The notes under the pieces: generated by a model | Told to the model about the DNA's origin: nothing | What the model saw: only the letters and a program-made list of their open reading frames with translations | Database searches by the model: none | Part shown: positions 1 through 6,469 of the stretch, one piece after another | Layout: each line of letters starts with the position of its first letter | How positions within the stretch are numbered: the stretch's first letter is position 1 | NCBI GenBank assembly: GCA_012799115.1 | Contig: JAAZLY010000141.1 | Coordinates: 1 to 19,165, forward strand | Direction of reading: 5' to 3' | Length of the DNA stretch: 19,165 nucleotides | Origin: Bacillota bacterium | Lineage (GTDB): Bacteria > Bacillota > Limnochordia > Darwinibacteriales > Darwinibacteriaceae | Translations under genes and position numbers: made by a program

Positions 1-1542
1 ACCGATCTCTTGAGGGGTGAACTTGGTTTTGACGGCATTGTAGTGTCCGACTATTACAGTATTGGTATGCTACACCGGGAGCATCGGGTCGCTGAAAGCC
101 TGCAAATGGCTGGCGTCATTGCCCTTGAAGCTGGTCTCGACATTGAACTACCTGAAACAGAGTGCTATGGAGAAAGACTAGTAGATGCAGTCCAGCAAGG
201 CCTAATTTCGGAAGCTACAGTTGATCTAGCAGTTCGTAGGCATTTGCGGGCTAAGTTTGAAGTAGGTGTCTTTGATCATCCTTTCGTGGACACCACAAAT
301 ACGATGTCTGTGTTTGAGACACCGCATCAGCGGGGACTAGCACGCTTGGCAGCCTGCAAGAGCATGGTACTGTTGAAGAACGAAGGGAACCTACTACCCC
401 TACCCAAGAGCGGAAAATCATTGGCCATTATTGGTCCTAGTGCCGACAGCACACGAAATGTCCTAGGCGACTATGCCTACAGTGCCCATGTCAACAGCCC
501 TGAAGATGCAGTTCCTGTAGTGAGTGTTCTCGAGGGTATCAAGGCCAAGGTTGGTCCTGGTGTGACCATCCGTTATGCTGAAGGCTGCGACATCATGAGT
601 GACAATAGAGATGGCTTTGCTGAAGCAATTAAGGCTGCGGAAGAATCCGATTACGCAATTGTTGTCATTGGCGGAAAATCGGGACTCTCTGGATTGGTCA
701 ATGCCGAAGAAGGTATATCCGAGGTGGACTTTACCAAGCAAGGCACCGTTACCGAGCCAGATGGGGAGAGCCACGACCGTACAGATCTAACTCTAACAGG
801 CGTGCAGCAAGAACTAGTGGAAGCCATCAAGGCTACCAAGACCCCGACCATTGTTGTCCTAATTAACGGACGTCCCTTAGCTGTGGAATGGATTGCCAAT
901 GAGATCCCAGCCATTATTGAAGCTTGGCTACCAGGATCGGAAGCCGGTAATGCCGTTGCTGACGTTTTGTTCGGTGACTACAATCCAGGTGGTAAACTAC
1001 CTGTGTCCATTCCTAAGAGTGTAGGTCAACTCCCAGTTCACTACAATAGGACCCACATGTCCACGAACCGCAAGTACATTTTTGATGATAACAAACCCCT
1101 GTATCCCTTTGGATTTGGGTTAAGCTATACAACCTTCGCTTATGAGAATCTCTCCGTATCTCCGCGAGAAGTAGGGGGAGCTGGCCAGATCGAGGTCACC
1201 TTTACGCTCACCAACACCGGTCCTTTCGCTGGTGACGAAGTTGTACAGCTCTATATTTCGGATCTCTATGCTTCCTTGGCCAGGCCAGTGAAGGAACTTA
1301 AGGGGTTCAAGCGAGTTCACCTGCAGCCAGGTGAGGCCAAGCAGGTGACGTTCAAGTTGTCAACCGATCAACTCGCCTTCTATGATAGGAATCTTAATTT
1401 GGCAGTCGAGCCAGGTGAATTCCAGATTATGGTAGGTAGTTCGTCGGAAGATATCCGCCTTACAGACACGATCGAGGTAAAAGGAAGCGCCAAGGTAATT
1501 CCCCATGCTCGAACGTATTTTGCCAGCTGTAAGCTTGCCTAA
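1..1542 (+). CDS. GH3 beta-xylosidase/beta-glucosidase, 5'-truncated by window edge
   Basis: Glycoside hydrolase family 3 enzyme, most likely a beta-xylosidase acting on xylo-oligosaccharides. The frame is open from base 1, so the TTG at 10 is internal; about 250 N-terminal residues of a usual 720-780 aa enzyme are missing. Residues here count from that TTG. The catalytic nucleophile region GFDGIVVSDY gives Asp14 (codon 49-51). The second GH3 domain starts near residue 115 (LLKNEGNLLPLP). Glu253 in DGESHDR lies where the acid/base Glu of Thermotoga-type GH3 xylosidases falls (GESRD, from memory). PFGFGLSYT closes the second domain, and an Fn3-like C-terminal domain follows (about 375-490). 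The phrase ALEAGLDIELPETECY also matches xylosidase-type GH3 sequences. Whether it is exported cannot be judged without the N-terminus. It ends before a strong terminator, so it is probably in a different transcription unit from the downstream cluster. Substrate (xylose rather than glucose) is inferred from resemblance and the xylanase neighbours. Confidence -1.
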   Translation, partial: TDLLRGELGFDGIVVSDYYSIGMLHREHRVAESLQMAGVIALEAGLDIELPETECYGERLVDAVQQGLISEATVDLAVRRHLRAKFEVGVFDHPFVDTTNTMSVFETPHQRGLARLAACKSMVLLKNEGNLLPLPKSGKSLAIIGPSADSTRNVLGDYAYSAHVNSPEDAVPVVSVLEGIKAKVGPGVTIRYAEGCDIMSDNRDGFAEAIKAAEESDYAIVVIGGKSGLSGLVNAEEGISEVDFTKQGTVTEPDGESHDRTDLTLTGVQQELVEAIKATKTPTIVVLINGRPLAVEWIANEIPAIIEAWLPGSEAGNAVADVLFGDYNPGGKLPVSIPKSVGQLPVHYNRTHMSTNRKYIFDDNKPLYPFGFGLSYTTFAYENLSVSPREVGGAGQIEVTFTLTNTGPFAGDEVVQLYISDLYASLARPVKELKGFKRVHLQPGEAKQVTFKLSTDQLAFYDRNLNLAVEPGEFQIMVGSSSEDIRLTDTIEVKGSAKVIPHARTYFASCKLA

Positions 1543-1568
1543 CGCAGATTAACAATCCCATACGAATG

Positions 1569-1604
1569 AAAAAGACATGTTTTTGTTAAAAACATGTCTT
1601 TTTT
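1569..1604 (+). terminator. Rho-independent terminator after GH3 gene
   Basis: A perfect 16-bp inverted repeat (AAAAAGACATGTTTTT, 1569-1584, against 1588-1603) closes a 3-nt GTT loop and runs into a T tract ending at 1604. The A tract on the left arm means it could also stop transcription from the other direction. It separates the GH3 gene from the xylanase/transport cluster. Confidence -1.
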
Positions 1605-1643
1605 GAGGAGGAAAACAGTAGTTTGTGTTTAATTATTACATTT

Positions 1644-1661
1644 ATGGAAAACGGTTTCCAT
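1644..1661. promoter_or_regulatory. Operator-like inverted repeat O1 (ATGGAAA-N4-TTTCCAT)
   Basis: The 18-bp sequence ATGGAAAACGGTTTCCAT has perfect 7-bp arms around ACGG, with a CG step exactly at the centre as in many LacI-family operators. It lies about 92 bp upstream of the first xylanase gene. A LacI-family gene closes the cluster at 17510-18529, and I infer that it binds here. I could not place a convincing sigma-A promoter; AT-rich sequence at 1622-1645 is the likeliest location. Confidence -1.
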
Positions 1662-1704
1662 GATCCGTTCCTACGTGCTGAAGCGGGGTTTTTCCCAAGC
1701 CTGG

Positions 1705-1722
1705 ATGGAAACCCATTTCCAT
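1705..1722. promoter_or_regulatory. Operator-like inverted repeat O2 (ATGGAAA-N4-TTTCCAT)
   Basis: The 18-bp sequence ATGGAAACCCATTTCCAT has the same 7-bp arms as O1 with a CCCA centre, shifted 61 bp downstream. Two identical half-site pairs in one leader are unlikely by chance. The 61-bp offset (just under six helical turns) would allow cooperative binding or looping. It ends 16 bp before the ribosome binding site of the GH10 gene (AAAGGAG at 1739-1745). Confidence -1.
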
Positions 1723-1752
1723 GCAATCCATCCTCTGTAAAGGAGAATTGCT

Positions 1753-2748
1753 ATGAACGAACAGCTCCCATCACTGATGGATACATATCGGGATCACTTT
1801 TCTATAGGTGCAGCCATTTCCACCAGGACTATGGACGTCTATAGCGACCTGATCCTTAAGCAATTTGACAGTCTAACGGCTGAAAACGAGATGAAGTTTG
1901 CCGAATTACAACCCGAACCTAGTCATTATGATTTTAGCAAAGCGGATACAATTATGGGCTTTGCCAGGGAAAATGGCAAAAAGGTGCGGGGCCACACCTT
2001 GGTTTGGCATAACCAGACGACAAACTGGGTTTTCACGAATGCCGAGGGAGAACTGGTGACCAGAGAAGAGCTCTTGGAACGGATGCAGTCTCATATTGAA
2101 ACGGTTGTGGGTAGATACAAGGGACAAATCTACGCTTGGGATGTTGTCAATGAAGCGATCGAAGACCACAGTGAGACCTACTTACGCCCATCGAAGTGGC
2201 TGCAAATTATTGGACCCGATTTTATTGACAAGGCCTTTGAGTATGCTCATCTTGCAGATCCTGACGCTCTGCTGTTTTACAACGACTATAACGAAACCAA
2301 TCCAACCAAGCGAAAGAAGATCATTCGGCTCGTTAGGGAGCTTCAAGACAGGGGAGTCCCGATTCACGGTATCGGTCTTCAAGCCCATTGGAATATTTAC
2401 GGACCATCGCTGGCAGAGATTGAGGAAGCTCTTCAGGATTACGCAAGCCTTGGATTGCCTCTCCATATCACCGAACTGGATCTCTCTGTCTTTCGCTTTG
2501 AAGATCGGCGTACCGATGTCAAAGAACCCAGTCACGCCATGCTAGAGGCGCAGGCGGAGGCTTATGACGGTATCTTTCAACTCTTCAGGGCGTATCGAGC
2601 ACATATCGATAATGTCACATTCTGGGGAGTGGCTGATGACTACACCTGGCTTGATGATTTTCCTGTTCGGGGACGAAAAAACTGGCCATTTCTCTTTGAT
2701 GAACAGCACAAACCTAAAGAATCATTCTTTAGAGTAGTCGACTTCTAA
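1753..2748 (+). CDS. Cytoplasmic GH10 endo-1,4-beta-xylanase
   Basis: Family 10 glycoside hydrolase, 331 aa, a single (beta/alpha)8 catalytic domain with no signal peptide or extra module, so probably cytoplasmic. It would shorten imported xylo-oligosaccharides for the beta-xylosidase. Visible GH10 signatures are LTAENEMK (41-48, subsite residues), GHTLVWH (80-86), the acid/base Glu134 in WDVVNEAIE, the nucleophile Glu241 in HITELDL, and the C-terminal TFWGVADDYTWL Trp motif (289-300). The ATG at 1753 follows AAAGGAG with 7 nt spacing. It is the first gene after the paired operators. It is clearly paralogous to the GH10 domain of the 1524-aa protein in this cluster, sharing GHTLVWH, WDVVNEA, KWLQIIG and the DFPVR tail. 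Xylanase activity is a confident family inference; action on short oligosaccharides is inferred from its location. Confidence -1.
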   Translation: MNEQLPSLMDTYRDHFSIGAAISTRTMDVYSDLILKQFDSLTAENEMKFAELQPEPSHYDFSKADTIMGFARENGKKVRGHTLVWHNQTTNWVFTNAEGELVTREELLERMQSHIETVVGRYKGQIYAWDVVNEAIEDHSETYLRPSKWLQIIGPDFIDKAFEYAHLADPDALLFYNDYNETNPTKRKKIIRLVRELQDRGVPIHGIGLQAHWNIYGPSLAEIEEALQDYASLGLPLHITELDLSVFRFEDRRTDVKEPSHAMLEAQAEAYDGIFQLFRAYRAHIDNVTFWGVADDYTWLDDFPVRGRKNWPFLFDEQHKPKESFFRVVDF

Positions 2749-2831
2749 GGGGGAGGGGGTAGGGTAAGCTCATTACAACTTAACGGGCAGTGACTTTTGA
2801 TTTGGAAAATCCAGAAGGAGGGTTTGTACGA

Positions 2832-4133
2832 ATGAAAAGACTCAGTTTAGTTTTGGTGTTAGTCCTCTTGGTCAGTACGGCCACAGCATTCGCTTATGTG
2901 TCGGATCGTCATGATTTTGGTGAGATTGACTTTCAAGGTGCTACAGTGTATTACGTCGCTCACTTTAATGCCTTGGCCCGCTTTGAAGAAGGCGGAGAGT
3001 TTGCTGGTCGTCTCGAGGAGGCTAAGGAGCTCTTCAACATTGGCGATATCGTACTTGTCCAAGGCGAGTGGGATGGTGTCGGCGAGTTAGCTCTAAACAG
3101 ATACCTTGCTGGTGACTCCCAATATGATATGTGGCGTCTGCCCCATAACGCGTTTTTCCAACTAGCCAGTCGCGGCGCTATGTTTCCTGTCAGTGATATT
3201 CTACCCCCAGAATACTTTGAGCAGCTTTCCCACATTACCCAGTTGAAGAATGAGCGTCTTCCTTATGACGGCAAGTTGCTCCACTTCTCCGTGGGCGCTC
3301 CTGATGACTGGGGTCATGCTCCATTCTTAGTTGTCAATCTAGATATGTTTGAACGTGAAAACCTCGGAAATCCCTATGAACTCTATGAGACCGGCCAGTG
3401 GAACTGGGAAAACGTGGAGGCGATCGCTCGCAAAGCCACCCGCGATACCACAGGTGACGGTGTCATTGACCAATGGGGATTTGCCTTTATTGACCCGTTT
3501 TTCATGATCTTCAGTAATGGCGGAACCATCACACGCCTGGATGATGAAGGCAGGGTCATTTTCTCCCTCGGTGAGCCAGAGGCCTTAGAGGGCTTAAGAA
3601 AGCGGAACGAATGGGTCAACGTGGAAGGAATCTCCAACGGAGATTGGCAGATGCGCGAGTTCATCACCGGTCAGACTGCCATGGGCTTCTTCCCATTCTG
3701 GCAGATCGATCCGAGCGAGTATGACTTCAACCATGGCGTTCTACCTTTGCCAAAGGGACCTCATGTTGATGACTATGTGTTCGCTCCAGGCGTTGCTGAT
3801 GCCATTTACCTTCCCAATAACTCAGCCTATCCTCTAGGTATGGTAGCGCTGGATAATTTCCTCTTCCCACTTGATGAGTACTACGAAGTGTTAGAACTAG
3901 AAATTTCACATCGGGTCAGGGATTATGAGTCTTACACCATAATGCATACAGCCTTCGAGAACCTCAATGGTGACACAGCCTATTACCATAACTTCCTTGG
4001 TAACTGGTGGGAGGCAGAGACCCCCTACGGCGGAATCATTGACGGTATCAACGCGGGTCGTCCTGCGGCAACGGTCGTTGGCGAGTTCCAGCCTGTGGGT
4101 CAAGCCATGGTCGACGAGTATCTGAAACAATAG
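2832..4133 (+). CDS. Exported sugar ABC transporter solute-binding protein (family 1)
   Basis: Extracellular substrate-binding subunit of a carbohydrate ABC importer, 433 aa. I chose ATG 2832 (MKRLSL) over an in-frame GTG at 2790 because AAGGAGGG (2815-2822) sits 9 nt before it and it opens directly into a signal peptide. Residues 1-21 form a signal ending AFA, then YVSD: a signal-peptidase-I type site, with no lipobox cysteine as is usual for binding proteins of monoderm Bacillota. The body has typical family-1 SBP features, such as NLDMFERENLGNP and QWNWENVEAIARKA. An EF-hand-like loop DTTGDGVIDQWG (205-216) is common in Paenibacillus-type sugar SBPs and probably binds calcium. It lies between the cytoplasmic xylanase and the Yip1/DUF5696 genes, and its likely partners are permeases A1/A2. 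The ligand (xylo-oligosaccharide or a xylan side-chain sugar) is inferred from context only. A hairpin follows the gene. Confidence -1.
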   Translation: MKRLSLVLVLVLLVSTATAFAYVSDRHDFGEIDFQGATVYYVAHFNALARFEEGGEFAGRLEEAKELFNIGDIVLVQGEWDGVGELALNRYLAGDSQYDMWRLPHNAFFQLASRGAMFPVSDILPPEYFEQLSHITQLKNERLPYDGKLLHFSVGAPDDWGHAPFLVVNLDMFERENLGNPYELYETGQWNWENVEAIARKATRDTTGDGVIDQWGFAFIDPFFMIFSNGGTITRLDDEGRVIFSLGEPEALEGLRKRNEWVNVEGISNGDWQMREFITGQTAMGFFPFWQIDPSEYDFNHGVLPLPKGPHVDDYVFAPGVADAIYLPNNSAYPLGMVALDNFLFPLDEYYEVLELEISHRVRDYESYTIMHTAFENLNGDTAYYHNFLGNWWEAETPYGGIIDGINAGRPAATVVGEFQPVGQAMVDEYLKQ

Positions 4134-4163
4134 CTCAGTGGACGTTGTCTAGGTAACGAATCT

Positions 4164-4208
4164 AGGGAAGGCCCAGAGAGGGTAGCTATCACTCTGGGCC
4201 TCCCTTTG
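4164..4208 (+). terminator. Intercistronic hairpin after the solute-binding protein gene (partial terminator or mRNA stabiliser)
   Basis: The left arm AGGGAAGGCCCAGAG (4164-4178) pairs with CTCTGGGCCTCCCT (4192-4205), with one unpaired A and a 13-nt loop. Only TTT follows, so termination is probably leaky. A strong hairpin between an SBP gene and later transporter genes commonly raises SBP mRNA over downstream genes. The next gene's ribosome binding site (4208-4214) overlaps its 3' end. Confidence -1.
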
Positions 4209-4222
4209 AGGGGGTTAGAGTT

Positions 4223-6439
4223 ATGCTGTTGGGCAAGGCGAAAAACCGACTTCGTTTTATGTTAGGTTTGATCTCGGTCCTGCTCATCCTACTATGTGGT
4301 GAAGCTTTGAGTGCCGTTGGAATGCCCGTTTCTAACTTCACTGTGCCTTATACTAGTTATACATATGATTATTGGGGAGAAGCGGTACCCGCACCACAAG
4401 CATACTTACCGTCTCGCGTGATTACAGGGGCGGATCTTGGTGTAGGAGACCTTAATGCACCGAGTGATCTGGCAGTTAGCCCCAATGGAAACATCTACAT
4501 CGCCGATGCAGGCAATAACCGCATATTAGTCTTTGACTCGAATTGGGAGCAAATTCGGATTATCGATTCCTTAAGGCAAGGTGGCGAAGGGGATAGCCTG
4601 GCTAGACCCCAGGGCCTTTTTGTTACCAGTGACGAGGCCTTGTATGTGGCTGATACAGGGAATGGTCGCATTGTAGAGTTTAATGCCAATGGCGAGCTGG
4701 TTCGCATTATTGGTAAGCCTACATCTGATGTCGAAGGCATCTTGCCTAGAGATTTCAACTATCGGCCCCTCAAGGTCGGAGTCGACTTGCATGGCCGCAT
4801 CTATGTTATTGCTCAAGACCTCCCTGAAGGGCTGATTAGTTTTAGTGAGGATGGACAGTTCCGGGGATTCATTGGCGCGCCCAAGGTAGCACCGAGCTTT
4901 GCTGATTATCTCTGGTCTCGTATTGCCACACGTGAACAGCGGGCTAGAATGCAGGTATTCTTGCCTACAGAGTATAGCAATTTCGATCTCGATGAGAATG
5001 GATTCATCTATGCCACAACCTTGGATGAAGATGAGGATGCCGACACAGGGGCTAAGCGAGATCGGGTCAAACTGCTCAATGCCAAAGGAGAAGATCTCCT
5101 CAGGCGTCTGGGGTTTAACCCCCCTGTAGGCGATGTCCAATATCCTGATCAACACTCCACCGCAACTCGGCGGAGAGCCTCGATGCTCGTTGATATTACT
5201 GTACACGAATACGGAGTCTATAGCGTACTGGATAGCAACCGGGGCAGGGTATTTAGTTATGATAGCAATGGTAACCTGCTTTATGTCTTCGGTTATCGGG
5301 GAACAGATTATGGTCAAGTGATGCAAGCTGTAGCCCTAGACACGCTGGATGATACGATGCTGATTCTTGATGCGGGGCAGCGTTCGATTACTCTTTATGA
5401 GCCAACGGACTACGCTTTGTTAATCTGGGCTGCCTTGGAGGCCTACAACCGCGGGGATTATGCCCTTACAGAAGCTCTTTGGCGCAAGGTTTTGGAGCTT
5501 AATGGCAATTACGATCTAGCCTATACAGGTATTGGTCGTAGCTTGCTTCGGCGCGAGTTATACGGTGAAGCTATGCACTTCTTCAAACTAGGTAATAACC
5601 GAGCGGAGTATTCGGATGCGTTTAGTCTTTATCGACGGGGCGTCATCTATGAGAAATTTACCTCCGCTTTCCTCACAATACTAGCACTTGGCCTTGTCTT
5701 TGCTCTCTGCAAAAGACTGTGGGCCAGGCGCAGAGCCTCGGCTGCCGAGGAGACTGCTACAACAGAAAGCCTCAGCCAGACCATGCCAAAGGGACGCATA
5801 GGGTCCTACGTAAGCCGGACCTATGCCAGCTTTAAGTATGCGTTCTACTGCATCTTCCACCCCGCAGAAGGTTTCTATCAGCTTAAATACGGAGGTCGGG
5901 GTACTGTTTCTGCGGCCACCATCATCTTGGCCTTAGTGGTGGGTGCCGTTGTGTTCTCCCGGCAATATACGGGCTTTATCTTCAATCCTGTGGATTTGAC
6001 GAGACTCAGTCTGCCGCTGGAAATGGGGAGCGTCGTCGTGCCATTTTTGCTCTGGTCCGGTGTTAACTGGGCTTTGACCACCCTCATGGAAGGAAAGGGG
6101 ACGTTCAAAGATATCTATATCGCGACTGCCTTTGCGTTACTGCCACTGGTCTTGTTCACAGTTCCCTTGACCATCCTCAGTAACTATATTACCGCTGAAG
6201 AAGGCACCTTTTATTACTTCTTTATGGTGGTGGGTGTTCTTTGGTCAATCGCCTTGGTTGTCTTTGGAGCAGTGATGACCACCCACGAATATCGCTTTGG
6301 AAAAACGATTTGGACTTGCATCTTTACTATCGCGGGCATGGCCTTTTCGATGTTTCTTGGATTCCTCTTTATCAATCTCTCCGAACAGGTGTATAACTTC
6401 GTACATGGGATCATCACCGAGCTCATGTATCGCACCTAA
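4223..6439 (+). CDS. NHL-repeat / TPR-like / Yip1-domain membrane protein
   Basis: Unusual 738-aa membrane protein of unknown function. In order it has: an N-terminal hydrophobic segment (about 12-31, probably a signal peptide ending ALSA); an NHL-type beta-propeller (about 76-390) with repeats such as PSDLAVSPNGNIYIADAGNN and ARPQGLFVTSDEALYVADTG; a short TPR-like helical pair (about 398-460, ALEAYNRGDYALTEALWRKV); a single transmembrane helix (about 478-497) followed by RRR; a short cytoplasmic linker; then a Yip1-like domain (about 540-730) with roughly five membrane helices. The positive residues after the 478-497 helix suggest the propeller is outside and the Yip1 part is in the membrane. 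ATG 4223 follows GAGGGGG with 8 nt spacing. The gene is 30 bp before the DUF5696 gene. I recall the Yip1 and DUF5696 pair next to sugar ABC permeases in Paenibacillus-like genomes, but know of no assigned role. A sensory or scaffold role for envelope glycans is speculation. Confidence -1.
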   Translation: MLLGKAKNRLRFMLGLISVLLILLCGEALSAVGMPVSNFTVPYTSYTYDYWGEAVPAPQAYLPSRVITGADLGVGDLNAPSDLAVSPNGNIYIADAGNNRILVFDSNWEQIRIIDSLRQGGEGDSLARPQGLFVTSDEALYVADTGNGRIVEFNANGELVRIIGKPTSDVEGILPRDFNYRPLKVGVDLHGRIYVIAQDLPEGLISFSEDGQFRGFIGAPKVAPSFADYLWSRIATREQRARMQVFLPTEYSNFDLDENGFIYATTLDEDEDADTGAKRDRVKLLNAKGEDLLRRLGFNPPVGDVQYPDQHSTATRRRASMLVDITVHEYGVYSVLDSNRGRVFSYDSNGNLLYVFGYRGTDYGQVMQAVALDTLDDTMLILDAGQRSITLYEPTDYALLIWAALEAYNRGDYALTEALWRKVLELNGNYDLAYTGIGRSLLRRELYGEAMHFFKLGNNRAEYSDAFSLYRRGVIYEKFTSAFLTILALGLVFALCKRLWARRRASAAEETATTESLSQTMPKGRIGSYVSRTYASFKYAFYCIFHPAEGFYQLKYGGRGTVSAATIILALVVGAVVFSRQYTGFIFNPVDLTRLSLPLEMGSVVVPFLLWSGVNWALTTLMEGKGTFKDIYIATAFALLPLVLFTVPLTILSNYITAEEGTFYYFFMVVGVLWSIALVVFGAVMTTHEYRFGKTIWTCIFTIAGMAFSMFLGFLFINLSEQVYNFVHGIITELMYRT

Positions 6440-6469
6440 CCATCAGCAGGCTAGAAAGGAGCTCGATTC

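Noticed and set aside
10..12. TTG as start of the GH3 gene
   Set aside because: The frame is open to base 1 and the reading begins inside the GH3 catalytic domain, a few residues before the nucleophile. The true start is upstream of the window.
1623..1844. Small open frame across the leader of the GH10 gene, with GAGGAGG at 1605-1611
   Set aside because: A leader peptide is conceivable, but the frame runs through both operators into the xylanase gene in another frame, and nothing in its sequence looks protein-like. The purine run follows directly after the terminator.
2790..2792. GTG start adding 14 residues to the first SBP
   Set aside because: It has no ribosome binding site at a good distance and would bury the signal peptide. 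The ATG at 2832 has AAGGAGGG 9 nt upstream.
2803..2813. TGGAAAATCCA as a third operator copy
   Set aside because: Arms are only four bases and the spacing differs from ATGGAAA-N4-TTTCCAT, so chance is likely.
4571..5326. 251-codon open frame on the minus strand
   Set aside because: It lies entirely opposite the NHL-propeller part of the Yip1-domain gene, has no recognisable motif or signal, and no ribosome binding site or promoter that I could see. It is a shadow of the real gene.
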